64,000 bases of DNA from Petasospora fabianii (lineage: Eukaryota > Ascomycota > Saccharomycetes > Phaffomycetales > Wickerhamomycetaceae), in assembly GCA_022641835.1 (NCBI GenBank), contig CP048722.1, positions 369,728 through 433,727 of the forward strand, in the 5' to 3' direction. The notes beneath the pieces are model-generated. The model worked only from the letters and a program-made list of their open reading frames with translations. It ran no database searches and was not told where the DNA came from. The translations under genes were made by a program, and so were the position numbers. This document shows positions 1-8,817 of the stretch, piece after piece. Position 1 is the stretch's first letter. Each line of letters begins with the position of its first letter.

Positions 1-916
1 TAAGCATGTGGGTCCTTAGCTTGCAAGAACATGGCTTCACCAGCCTCTAACTTACAATGGTTAAGCAAGAGACAACCACAGAAGAGACCGATATCGTTAG
101 GGAATTGCTTGTTCAATCTGAGAATCAATTCTGGCAAATCAGCCTTGTTGAAAATATCAGTTTGTGTCTGAGCTTTTGTAACAAGAGACTGGGCCTCCTT
201 GGTAATCACTTCATCTGATGCATTCATAACTTTACCAAAGATCAATTGCAACAACTCTCTGTTTGATTTATCATCATCGGAGCCAACTTGAGCAGATGGC
301 TTGATACCTTCGATAAACTTCTTAGCAGCATCTTCACCAACAACATTAACCAATTCTGGAATTTTTTGCAATTCATCAGCAATCTCTTCAAGCGGCTTAA
401 ACCCACAGAAACCTTCAAAGTTTGTAACAGCGATAGCCATTTCTGGTTTATGGTTATCATCTGGGTAGTTCTTTGGATCAGCCAAGTGCAATTTCTTACC
501 AAGTTCCTTATCTGGATGAGCCTGGATACTGAGAACTTTTTCAATGGACAAGACTTTAAACAAGAAAGGAATCTCATTTTGAGAACCATAGTGTTTGATA
601 ACGTCTTCGCCGAGCAATTCAGTTGGGTTAGCAGCGATAACGTCTCTCAAGGAAACACCATCAAGGGTCTTGGAAGGAACTTTTGGATGAGTACCCATCC
701 ACAACTCAGCGTATGGCTTGGTTTCATCAATGACAACCTTATCTGGATTAGAATGCTGAGCAAACTGGGCCACAGCAGATGAAGAACCGATCTTTCCCCA
801 ATCGTAGTTCTGGTAACCTGAAGAAATTGATGTTAGTATGACGCGTTATCGTGGGGGTGACGTGGAAACAAGCGTTGGTACATACCGGACTCAAGTCTAA
901 AGACGGAAGCGACCAT
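1..916 (-). CDS. PMI40: Mannose-6-phosphate isomerase, 3' end cut by the window edge
   Basis: Interconverts fructose-6-phosphate and mannose-6-phosphate in the cytosol, feeding GDP-mannose synthesis for glycoproteins and cell-wall mannan. The gene is two exons: 886-916 (ten codons plus one base) and 817 down to the left edge. After splicing the protein starts MVASVFRLESGYQNYDWGK and runs for about 283 residues; the family is about 430 long, so roughly two thirds is present. Type I isomerase blocks are clear: ELWMGTHPK, the zinc ligands of QAHPDK (Gln, His) and HKPEMA (Glu), and the PHAY His at the very edge. The start was chosen because only the spliced ATG at 916 gives the conserved YDWGK start. 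The CDS is intact as far as it goes. Confidence 0.95.
818..885 (-). other. PMI40 intron
   Basis: 68-nt intron, read on the minus strand. The donor is GTATGT at 885-880, a perfect TACTAAC branch point lies at 838-832, and the acceptor is CAG at 820-818. Removing it joins the ten-codon first exon in frame to GYQNYDWGK. Confidence 0.92.
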
Positions 917-1262
917 GTTGTGAATACTTTTTGTGATGATTTGGTAGTTTTGAGTGTTGTGAAGCAGAAGCTAATGACAAACACGGTCAAAGAGAAAGAA
1001 GAAGAAACCAAGAAGAAGTCAGAGATAGAGAGAACTAAGAGAATGCAGTTTCATCTGTTTACTTTTTTTCGTTGGTTGGGCGGCTAATCGCGAACTGTTT
1101 TTTTTTGTTTTTTTGTTTTTTTTTTTTTTTGATTCACGTGTTTACATTTTATTGTTTACATGTTTACATATTGGCATGGTTACAAGTTTAAAGTAGACAA
1201 CAAAACATTATCTATCTATATTGGTTTTATCAAATGCTATAGAAAGGTATTTATATAATGGT
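917..1262. promoter_or_regulatory. PMI40 promoter and GAS5-like 3' flank
   Basis: No gene is seen. The stretch holds a poly(T) tract at 1098-1130, interrupted by single G bases and likely a nucleosome-depleting poly(dA:dT) element, followed at once by a TCACGTG E-box (CACGTG at 1135-1140), the Cbf1-type site. Both lie 180-225 bp upstream of the PMI40 start. The part nearest 1262 is the 3' flank of the glucanosyltransferase gene. Confidence 0.5.
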
Positions 1263-2672
1263 TCAAACCAACAGAACAACAAGACCAAAGATTCCAACAA
1301 TGGAAGAGGCAAACAGGGCATCAAGACCGACAGCAGCCTTGTAAAACACTGGTGCACGTACAACACCAGCAATACCAGATGAAGAAGATGAAGAAGCGGA
1401 AGAAGAAGCAGTCTGAGCAGCAGATGAAGTTTCAGAGTCAGAGTCAGAGGAAGAAGAAGAAGAAGATGATGAGCTGTTAGATGAGCTCTCATCATCATCA
1501 TCATCATCGTCATCATTGTAACAACCCCATTGTGTGTTGGATCCTGTGCCCTGAGGTTCACCAGCTCCAGAGCTGAAGTAAACAGAGGCGGCAGATGGCA
1601 TCTCTGGAAGAGAAGTATCAGCTTCCCAAACACCGTCTTCTACTTCAGGACACTCAGAGATGGTACCATTAGCAGTGTAACCACCATCACCTTCAGGGTT
1701 AGAAGTGGAGTTAAGCATATCTCTCAAATGATCAAAATCGGCAAGTGTAGTGACATTACCGTTTTCATCAATCTCAACAAGACCATAGTGGTTTGCCTCT
1801 TCGGAGTATTCATAAACAAGACCACCAGAGAAGACACTAGACATTCTTTCAGAGTAAATGGTACCAACTTCAGAGAAGGCACGAGAATCACCAACTGTGT
1901 TACATCCATATTCAGAGAAGAAGATCGGAACAGAGTAACCAGCATAGTTCTTAACCTTCTGAGAATAACCAGAAGTGGTGAAAGAAGATGATCCACACCA
2001 TGAGTAATCATTAACACCAAACATATCAATTCTTGCATCTTCATCATCACCACAGTTGAAATAAGCAGCAGTCTCATAAACGTTTGAAGAAACATCAGCA
2101 GCTGAGTAACCAACTGGAACAGCTCTATAATCACGGGCTCTCATATATCTTTTCAAATCTCTAACAACGGCCTTGACGTATGTAGCAGCTGCAGTGGTGT
2201 TTTCTTGATCGTTAATCACTTCATTACCTGCAAAGAATCCAAGAACGTTTGTATAATTAGCAAATTCATCAACAGTGGAGAAGATTGCCTGTAAGTAATC
2301 GGCATTATAAGAACATTTTGGCTCAGAACGAGAGATGGAAGCCTCAGCGGTGTTTACATCAAGTAAAAGATAGATCCCAGCTTCATCGAGTAATTTCATA
2401 CAATGGTTATGATCTTGAGAGTTATCAATAGAATACACTCTGATAGTGTTGATTCCAAGCTCTTTGAAGTATTCAATGTCTCTTTCACATGTTTCGGCAT
2501 CTGCAAGGTTATCAATAGTCGAACCATTCTGAAGTGGTTGGTAATCGATTCCACGGATATAGAAACGTTCCTCTGTATCAGAGTTCCAAAATGCATTACC
2601 AGAGATAGTAATCACTGGAGAGGCTGCTGATGCCAAAGAGGCAATGGCGAGAAGACAAGTGGCAAGTTTCAT
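1263..2672 (-). CDS. GAS5: GPI-anchored 1,3-beta-glucanosyltransferase (GH72, Gas5-like)
   Basis: Cell-wall transglycosylase that elongates 1,3-beta-glucan side chains at the outer face of the plasma membrane. The 469-residue protein has a cleavable signal peptide (about residues 1-17), a GH72 catalytic domain to about residue 330 with the acid/base Glu151 in GNEV and the nucleophile Glu254 in FFSEYGCN, then a linker. There is no Cys-rich X8/CBM43 box after the catalytic domain, which places it with the Gas4/Gas5 rather than the Gas1 subgroup. The linker has eight consecutive Asp codons (1491-1514) followed by a long Ser-rich, probably O-mannosylated stretch, and the C-terminus is a hydrophobic GPI-attachment signal. 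The ATG at 2672 directly precedes the signal peptide. The choice of Gas5 over Gas4 is inferred from domain content. Confidence 0.9.
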   Translation of the reverse strand: MKLATCLLAIASLASAASPVITISGNAFWNSDTEERFYIRGIDYQPLQNGSTIDNLADAETCERDIEYFKELGINTIRVYSIDNSQDHNHCMKLLDEAGIYLLLDVNTAEASISRSEPKCSYNADYLQAIFSTVDEFANYTNVLGFFAGNEVINDQENTTAAATYVKAVVRDLKRYMRARDYRAVPVGYSAADVSSNVYETAAYFNCGDDEDARIDMFGVNDYSWCGSSSFTTSGYSQKVKNYAGYSVPIFFSEYGCNTVGDSRAFSEVGTIYSERMSSVFSGGLVYEYSEEANHYGLVEIDENGNVTTLADFDHLRDMLNSTSNPEGDGGYTANGTISECPEVEDGVWEADTSLPEMPSAASVYFSSGAGEPQGTGSNTQWGCYNDDDDDDDDESSSNSSSSSSSSSSDSDSETSSAAQTASSSASSSSSSGIAGVVRAPVFYKAAVGLDALFASSIVGIFGLVVLLV

Positions 2673-3301
2673 AGGACAAAATGACAGATATTAAACCGTG
2701 GGGTACTTGCTCTTGTTTTGATTTGTGGGGGTTGAGAAGCAAACGAGTGGAGTGCACAGATGGGTATATCGAAGCGAGTGTAGCTCTTTGATCTGTACCA
2801 ACCAAGAAAACAAGTGGAACAAAGGGAGTCTTTATAGAGATAACCACTGGACAAACCAAACAACTTCCAAGACTCTTTAAAATGTCTTGTCGAAGAAGAC
2901 GTTGGAAAGATGAAATTTTTTTTGTTTATCTTGGAACCGGGTCGGGCCACACGGACGTAAACACAGATCAGCGTTCGCATATAAGTCGTATTTAGCTTGT
3001 TTTTAGACCATATTTGTTGTTAAAAGGCATGAATATAAGGTTCAGGGGTATTCAAGATGAAGTTCCTCGGAGGATTACATCTAATATTAACTAAAATACC
3101 TTGAGACCTTCGAATCACTGAGTACAAGTTTAGAAGCCGAAGCTCTGCCGAGACATGTTTTTTTTTTTTTTTTTTTTACGGTTGGCATATCCTTGCTGCG
3201 GACATTGATCCGGTCAAAACAAGGTGAAGACTGACTTGCTGTGGGACAAAGATGTTTAGGGTAGTATATGACAATATATATTGGTCTAATGTACGAGGGT
3301 T
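2673..3301. promoter_or_regulatory. GAS5-like promoter and AIM21 3' flank
   Basis: Intergenic between two minus-strand genes. The proximal 300 bp is the likely glucanosyltransferase promoter and leader. A 20-nt-plus poly(T) run lies near 3159-3178. Minus-strand reading frames here lack any recognisable domain and I treat them as non-coding. Confidence 0.4.
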
Positions 3302-5332
3302 CTAATCTTCAAGAGTTTCTTCGATCTTCTCTGGCTCTTCAGTAGCCACAATTTCGTTTGTTTGCTCGTCAACGTCATCATCATCAACCTTGGCCTTGGC
3401 ACTCTCCAACTCCACCTCCACTGCCTCGTCTGCCAACCTCTCAATCTCAGGCACAGCCTCAGTTTCCGCATTCGTAGTTGAATTCTCTTCCTCTGATGGG
3501 AGTTCAACATCTTTTACAATTGGATCCTCTGGGGCATCGATGAATTCATCAGCTTCACCGGCTTCACCAGCCTTTGTGTCAACTGACTCGATCGCTGGCT
3601 CATCCACGATAGGTTCCACTTCAGTCTCGACTTGTGTATCTGTGTCATTGGCCTTAGCAGTAGCATTGTCATCTAGGATATCCTTAGTATCGGCAACAGC
3701 ATCTAAAGACGCATCTAACGATGCATCTTTATCAGCCTCTGAAGCAACTTCTTTCTTCAAGACAAACCCATTGCACTCACTTGTTGACCATACATCAAAC
3801 ACCTTAATAATCCTCTTATCCTCCACAACAACGGTATTAGCAGCGCTTTTTGGTAATCTCTTACCCCTTGGACCTTTAGCTCTTGATTTTCTCGTATCAA
3901 CACCAGATTCAGTAGTTTTTGACTCATCAGATTCTTCAGATGGTGGTTGAAGCTTCTTTTGAATTGAAGATGGGATTCCAGAACCAGGCATGGCCATTCC
4001 CGGAAGGGCAAAGAGACCATTAAGATTTTGTTTAAATGCATTACGATTTGTCGAAGTTGTTGGATTTGAGTCTGATGTTGTATCGGATGATGAATTTAAA
4101 GAGCGTGGTTTAGGTCTTGAAGATGGTAATGGTGGAGTTGTTTGTTCTTGTTCTTGTCTTTCACGTTCTTGGTTCTTACGAAGCATCTCTTGGAATGCGG
4201 CAATCTTACTAGATGGTTTCTTTGGGATTGGTGGTGGGCCCTTAGATTTAGGCTTTGACTCGGTTTGATCAGGCGTTGGTGATTTTGATGAAGGTGGTGG
4301 TGATGATGATGATGATGATGATGATGGCTTTCCAGAGGTAATGGAAGACTTACTCTTGTATAATGAGACCACTTCCTCTTTGAGATCAGCAGTGGAAACA
4401 CGAGCTAATGGTTTTGATGCAGGACGAGATGGGATAGTTGGGGTAGATGTAGTGTTAGAGTCGACAATTGTAGGGTCAATGTCCTGCTTGCTATTGTACA
4501 AGGCTAGAACCTCATCTTTCAAATCATCAGTGGTGGAACGAACAATCGGGTTGATTGGCTGTTCTGGAACACCTGGCGTATCTGAAATATCTGATGAGGT
4601 AGATTCGGTAATCTCATGAAGACTTTTCAAATCTTCAAGCTCTCTATTGGCTTTTTCGACGTATTCGGTGGTTGGGGACTTTATCTCAGTGGACTCGGTG
4701 ACATCTGGGATGACATCTTGGTGAACAGCTTTATTCTTTGTTCTTTGTGGACGTTCAGGGATAACTGGTGTAGGATCTGATACACTAGAAGTGTTAGCAG
4801 TCTTCTCAATCGCCTCAATGGTTGGCTTAACTGTGTCATCCACAACAGGATCAGTCTCTGATTCGTCCATCTTCTCATCATTGATCACTTGATCAGAAGG
4901 TTCAGGGGTCTTTACCACTTTTTTAGGACGCTGTGGGATAACAGGAGTTGTCTCTTTCTTCTCCTCCTCCTCATTGACAACTTTCTTCACCTTATTCGGA
5001 CGCTGTGGAATGACTGGAGTCATTTCCCTCTCTTGCTCACTCTCCGATCCCTCAGTGTTCTGTATCTGTGGATGACTCGAATCATCCTTCTTCTCTTCTT
5101 CAACTAGCTTATTAGAAGCAGGAGATGAGATCACTGGGGTAGTCCCACGCTCTTCTTCTGAAGCCTCACGCGTTGTTGGTGTAGGTGTCGATCTTACCGG
5201 TCTCTTTGGAATGACAGGGATCGTAGAAGGTTCCTCTTCAAACCCATCAGAGCCGTCAAACTCGTCAAAGTCATTATCAGAGGATGATGGCTCTTCGGTC
5301 TTCTGTGCAAGGATGTCGTTGAGTGAAGCCAT
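3302..5332 (-). CDS. AIM21: Aim21-like actin patch regulator
   Basis: Homologue of yeast Aim21, which with Tda2 acts at cortical actin patches to control barbed-end assembly and is recruited through SH3 domains. The 676-residue protein is low-complexity and acidic, with at least eight proline motifs of the form PVIPxRP or PPPIPKKP between residues about 37 and 395 that look like SH3 ligands. Identity rests on a C-terminal conserved block: PKKPSSKIAAFQEMLRKNQ, then LNGLFALPGM, then KGPRGKRLPKS, in the same order as the S. cerevisiae protein. A segment STxDLKxEVxxLYxSK occurs twice (roughly residues 266-285 and 310-329), an internal duplication. The tail after residue 520 is very acidic. The ATG at 5332 is the first in frame. 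Confidence 0.88.
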   Translation of the reverse strand: MASLNDILAQKTEEPSSSDNDFDEFDGSDGFEEEPSTIPVIPKRPVRSTPTPTTREASEEERGTTPVISSPASNKLVEEEKKDDSSHPQIQNTEGSESEQEREMTPVIPQRPNKVKKVVNEEEEKKETTPVIPQRPKKVVKTPEPSDQVINDEKMDESETDPVVDDTVKPTIEAIEKTANTSSVSDPTPVIPERPQRTKNKAVHQDVIPDVTESTEIKSPTTEYVEKANRELEDLKSLHEITESTSSDISDTPGVPEQPINPIVRSTTDDLKDEVLALYNSKQDIDPTIVDSNTTSTPTIPSRPASKPLARVSTADLKEEVVSLYKSKSSITSGKPSSSSSSSSPPPSSKSPTPDQTESKPKSKGPPPIPKKPSSKIAAFQEMLRKNQERERQEQEQTTPPLPSSRPKPRSLNSSSDTTSDSNPTTSTNRNAFKQNLNGLFALPGMAMPGSGIPSSIQKKLQPPSEESDESKTTESGVDTRKSRAKGPRGKRLPKSAANTVVVEDKRIIKVFDVWSTSECNGFVLKKEVASEADKDASLDASLDAVADTKDILDDNATAKANDTDTQVETEVEPIVDEPAIESVDTKAGEAGEADEFIDAPEDPIVKDVELPSEEENSTTNAETEAVPEIERLADEAVEVELESAKAKVDDDDVDEQTNEIVATEEPEKIEETLED

Positions 5333-5567
5333 TGTGATGTGTAATTGACTGAATTAAGAGACTGAGATAGGGAAAAGGGGTAAATGTGGAACGAGATAAA
5401 GCTAGTTTTGTTGACGTTTCTGTTTCGCGCGTTCCTTTGATGTATACTTTATATACTTAGGTAACTATGAATACATCTACTAATGACTACAAGAGTTTAG
5501 TTTAACGGTGGTATAGAATTTCAGAGTCTAAAACAATAAGTCTTAGTGATACTATTCAGAACGAGGC

Positions 5568-6240
5568 TTAAGAACCATAGTTCAAACGGAAGATATCGTT
5601 GAAGACGTAGTAAGAAGATCCATCTGGAATCAAGTGGAAAACCTGAGAGTAACGCTGTGGGTTTGTTTCATCATCGATCAAGAGCTCACCAGTGACCATC
5701 ACGAGGACATCACCAGCTGGGGAAGCTGGCTGAGCATCCAAAGTGGTGATTCTGTGACCAACTTTCTGGAATGGAAGAGAAACGAGCTTCTCAACAATGT
5801 CCTTAGCACCTTGGACCTGAGTAGTCTCAAAAGTGAGCATGGACTGGTCTCTCTGTATAATCAGGTTAGTTCATGGGACTCTGGTGTGCTGATGAAAGAG
5901 TTATAACATACGTAGAGGTTACCCAATTGGGATCTGTCAGAGTCGAACTGGTTGTAGTAGAACTCAGTGAACTGCTCTTGCGCAAGGTGTTAGTAGAAAC
6001 CCTTCTAGAACAATATAATCTCTAAGACATACGGGCAAGAGTGTTGAAATCGACGTCTTTGTAAGAAGTTAGTATTCTGAGTCAGAGGTGGACGGTCATA
6101 GAGAAATGATCATGATGGATAAGGAGAAGTTTCAATCCGGTCGTACGGGATCTTTAGATACCCAATCAAAGCACTTTAAACTCCATAAGAATCATATCAA
6201 TTAACTAATTAATAACAACAACAATTGACATACTGGACAT
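5568..6240 (-). CDS. NTF2: Nuclear transport factor 2, four exons
   Basis: Imports Ran-GDP into the nucleus by binding FxFG nucleoporins as a small homodimer. Exons are 6234-6240, 6033-6056, 5912-5976 and 5568-5852, totalling 381 nt for a 126-residue protein, against 125 in S. cerevisiae. The spliced product reads MSNVDFNTLAQQFTEFYY, then [14 protein letters not shown], then [20 protein letters not shown], and ends [12 protein letters not shown]; it aligns with yeast Ntf2 from end to end, which fixes every splice junction. The first exon has only seven nucleotides of coding sequence. Three introns in a gene this small is unusual for a budding yeast. It is divergently transcribed from the dynactin p25 gene across a 376-bp promoter. 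Confidence 0.95.
5853..5911 (-). other. NTF2 intron 3
   Basis: 59-nt intron in phase 0. Donor GTATGT at 5911-5906, branch point GAACTAAC, acceptor ACAG. It separates GNLY from RDQSMLTF. Confidence 0.9.
5977..6032 (-). other. NTF2 intron 2
   Basis: 56-nt intron. Donor GTATGT at 6032-6027, TACTAAC branch point, acceptor CAAG. The junction falls within the Gln codon of LAQQF. Confidence 0.88.
6057..6233 (-). other. NTF2 intron 1
   Basis: 177-nt intron. The donor GTATGT is at 6233-6228, a TACTAAC branch point lies about 12 nt before the 3' end, and the acceptor is AAG at 6057, a less common AAG. It lies after only seven coding nucleotides (ATGTCCA). Confidence 0.88.
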
Positions 6241-6616
6241 TGTGAATATGACGAATATACTTGATTAAATTATATGTTTTGATCTTGACCTGCTCGATGC
6301 CGCCGTCCAGTTTTTTTTATTTTGGTTGTTTTGGTGGTGTGCGGGTGTTCTCTACGCTGTAATAAACACAATCACGTGATATTAAACCATATAGTCTTCT
6401 TTCTTACTTAATGATTGATATTAAGGAGATGTAAAGACTTTGAAGATGTAAGATATGTTACTGTGTACTCATTATGATCAATGATTGCATCAAAGACTAG
6501 CTTTATTACCCTTAATGACTTAATATCTTAATGTTTATTGTTCGCGGTCTCCTGTTTAATCATTACCACTACAACAACAACAACACTCTTTCAACTCTAT
6601 CCAACTCCCTGGTACG
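6241..6616. promoter_or_regulatory. Divergent NTF2 / dynactin p25 promoter
   Basis: Bidirectional promoter of 376 bp. It holds one perfect palindromic E-box, ATCACGTGAT at 6371-6380, roughly 130 bp upstream of the NTF2 start. Otherwise it is AT-rich, with a run of CAA repeats just before the p25 start. Confidence 0.5.
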
Positions 6617-7255
6617 ATGGAATGGATAGAGACGGCTTCTGGGAATAGGATCTCGAAACAAGCTCATATCCATGGTTCTGATCACATTCTCATAGCGGGG
6701 AACACCACCGTCAGTGCTCAAGTAGAGCTTAAGGGTGACGTTCGTATCGTTGAAGGAAAGACATCGATACAAATTGGTAAGTTTGTCTATTTAGGTGAAA
6801 ATGTGAGAGTTGTGCCGCCGTTTCTCGGAAACAAGATGTCAAGTTCGAAAGGTATCGAAGTGGCCGTACACAAGATCTGTAAGATTGGGTCGTATACTAT
6901 GATTGGGGAGGATAGTGTCATTAAGGCATCGAACGTTGGAAGTAGGGTTATGATCGGGAAGGGATGTACACTACAGGATTCGTGTGTGATTCACGATTGT
7001 GTAGTTATCAAAGATAACTCGTATATTCCAGAACATTTCAACATACCACCGTTTAGTCTGGTTTTCCCCCAACCAGATGAGTATAAAGAAGACATAACAA
7101 CAACAACAACAACAACATCAACAATCAACGAACTAAAAGACAAACCAAAACCGATTTCAATCATTCCACTTCCTGAATCTTATAAGAAGATCATAGAGTC
7201 TTACAGTAAACAGAGCTACATCAATAACCAATTCACAGCTTCAGAGATTCCATAA
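6617..7255 (+). CDS. Dynactin subunit p25 (DCTN5-like, left-handed beta-helix)
   Basis: Predicted pointed-end subunit of dynactin, the dynein cofactor; in filamentous fungi p25 links dynein to early endosomes. The 212-residue protein begins with the p25-type region (NRISKQAHI, then IAGNTTVSAQVELKGDVRI) and continues with hexapeptide turns of a left-handed beta-helix (IGSYTMIGEDSVI, VGSRVMIGKGCTL, CVIHDCVVIKDNSYIP). The cap PPFSLVFPQPDEY and final PLPESYKKIIESY resemble the end of animal p25. A Thr-rich segment (about residues 156-165, from ACA repeats) and linker are inserted before the C-terminal helix, so the protein is longer than the roughly 180-residue family norm. Its 3' end overlaps the convergent GTPase gene by 40 nt. 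S. cerevisiae lacks p25, so retention here is notable. Confidence 0.85.
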   Translation: MEWIETASGNRISKQAHIHGSDHILIAGNTTVSAQVELKGDVRIVEGKTSIQIGKFVYLGENVRVVPPFLGNKMSSSKGIEVAVHKICKIGSYTMIGEDSVIKASNVGSRVMIGKGCTLQDSCVIHDCVVIKDNSYIPEHFNIPPFSLVFPQPDEYKEDITTTTTTTSTINELKDKPKPISIIPLPESYKKIIESYSKQSYINNQFTASEIP

Positions 7256-7778
7256 CCGTTCTTAGCCGATGTGGGCATCACAAGCCATTCAACTTGCATC
7301 TCATTAAGCTTGAGTCTCTTTTCAATAACACGTAATTGTTCCAACCCAATCAAGTCCTGCTTGTTGAGAAGTACCAATAACTTTTCACAACATGACCCTG
7401 GTGTACCAAGTAGATGGGATAGTATCTCATGACACCGTTCCAGATACGCAAGACCAAATTGTGTTGTATCGAGGACAAAGATCACGTATGGGACATCAAA
7501 GAGGAAATTATGATACGTGGCAGCTGGTACGTCGTTTGAGAGACATATAATGTCTAATGGAACGTTAAGGTTGTCGATACATGAGAGAATAGCTATGAAA
7601 TTTGAGAAGGTTAGTGATATGAAACGGGACAGAATGGGTCATGTGTAGACTTACATTTCTTCCCACTGTGTGGTGTACCGATCAATAGGGCCTGTGGTCT
7701 ATTAAGAGGCTTCTTTTGCTTTGTAAAGAGTTTAAGAATGGGTGACTTTGTCGGACTCGCTTGGAGAACCTGAATCAT
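7216..7778 (-). CDS. Divergent Arf-like small GTPase-related protein
   Basis: Two exons (7655-7778 and 7216-7592) encode 166 residues. The C-terminal half resembles Arf/Arl or SRP-receptor-beta G domains: YVIFVLDTTQ (beta-strand after G3), LLVLLNKQDL (G4) and PTSAKNGYG (G5), ending in an Arf-like NWLLM helix. The P-loop is abnormal: GTPHSGKKS, with Lys where the Mg-binding Ser/Thr should be. About 40 residues separate the P-loop from VIFVLD, against about 65 in Arf proteins, and no DxxG motif or switch II is present. There is no N-terminal Gly for myristoylation. It may bind nucleotide poorly or act as a scaffold. The start at 7778 is the first ATG of exon 1. The 3' end overlaps the p25 CDS on the other strand by 40 nt. 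Confidence 0.72.
7593..7654 (-). other. Intron in the Arf-like gene
   Basis: 62-nt intron. Donor GTAAGT at 7654-7649, branch point CACTAAC, acceptor ATAG. It interrupts the codon after GKK in the P-loop, giving GKKSILSC on splicing. Confidence 0.85.
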
Positions 7779-8817
7779 TGTATGGCGTGGTTGTGTAGGG
7801 GTCACTATGGATATATGTTGGGCTAACTATGTCGTTGAGCACAACACAGAGAGAGACAAGTTGTATGAATCTGCTTTGATGAAGGAGAAGGTGGAGGAGA
7901 GGACGACGATCCACCCTCTTCCTTGGAATTCTCATCAAATGCCCCTGGACACAAGGCTCCAAAACCCCCCTGGTGAGATTTGCCGCGCAGCACAGACCCA
8001 CCGACGCACATCTACGCCTCGACACGGGTTTTTGGTTGGTTTGTATGGCTCGAACGGATTTTATTGCCCAGGAATTGTGGTTAGATTAACTGCAGGAATG
8101 TGCGGTTTGCATGTTGTCCGCAGGTACGCATTCTGCGAGAGGTAAGCGAGGTCGATCTCTCCGTTTATAGGCAAAGCCGTTGAAAACGTTGGAATGTGTG
8201 GACTGTATACACACTGGTCCTCTAGTATATCCATCTTCTTATCATCTTATCTCTTCTCTTCTTCCCCCAGACACAACAGGATCTTTGGTTGATCTAAATG
8301 CCTTCGGTAACGGGGATCAACGCCTCGAGAAAAAAACCTGCAAAGGCTCCAAACTGACCAATCAGATGTGTCGATCCCTATTACGCCTCAACTCTGGTTG
8401 TATTATGGGTATTCCACTATGGTTGGCCAGATTTGGCCAATATTAACTATCACATACCGCAATGTAGCGTAGGATCATTACCATAATCTTAGTACCTGTG
8501 TCTGGCTGGCCGCTTTTGATCCCTTTTAAGCCATAATTATGATAAGCAGCCATTCTAAAAGACGCACAACGGGGGTTTACCTAATATATGCATTAAAAGC
8601 ATTCCCTTCTATTGCATTCCGTTCAAGTTTTAGTGTATTGGGTCGGGTGTAGATGGTGACATGCCTAGTGCCACTCTCGCTGTACTACCTTAGCTTACCT
8701 AGTACTTATATATGTTCAATGATTAACAAACATAACGAACTTCTTACGAACCCAAAGCTATATCCTAATACAAAAACCGTTTCAAACCAAAGAAAGTAAA
8801 ACAATATAACACCAACA
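7779..8817. other. 1-kb intergenic region between the Arf-like gene and HapX
   Basis: No gene supported. It should hold the Arf-like promoter (left) and the HapX 3' flank (right). Open frames on both strands between 7807 and 8446 have no recognisable domain and skewed composition. The string AAAACCCCCCTGG near 7965 recurs near 38225. No tRNA or hairpin stands out. Confidence 0.4.

Noticed and set aside
2669-2980. 103-codon minus-strand frame upstream of the glucanosyltransferase
   Set aside because: Lies in its promoter/leader, with no domain and an unlikely composition.
7216-7778. Calling the Arf-like gene a pseudogene
   Set aside because: The spliced frame is intact, splice sites are good and the G4/G5 motifs are kept; loss of function cannot be claimed from missing switch motifs alone.
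7807-8145. 112-codon plus-strand ATG frame upstream of the Arf-like gene
   Set aside because: No domain, biased composition (Arg, Cys, His), overlapped by equally open antisense frames; more likely promoter DNA.
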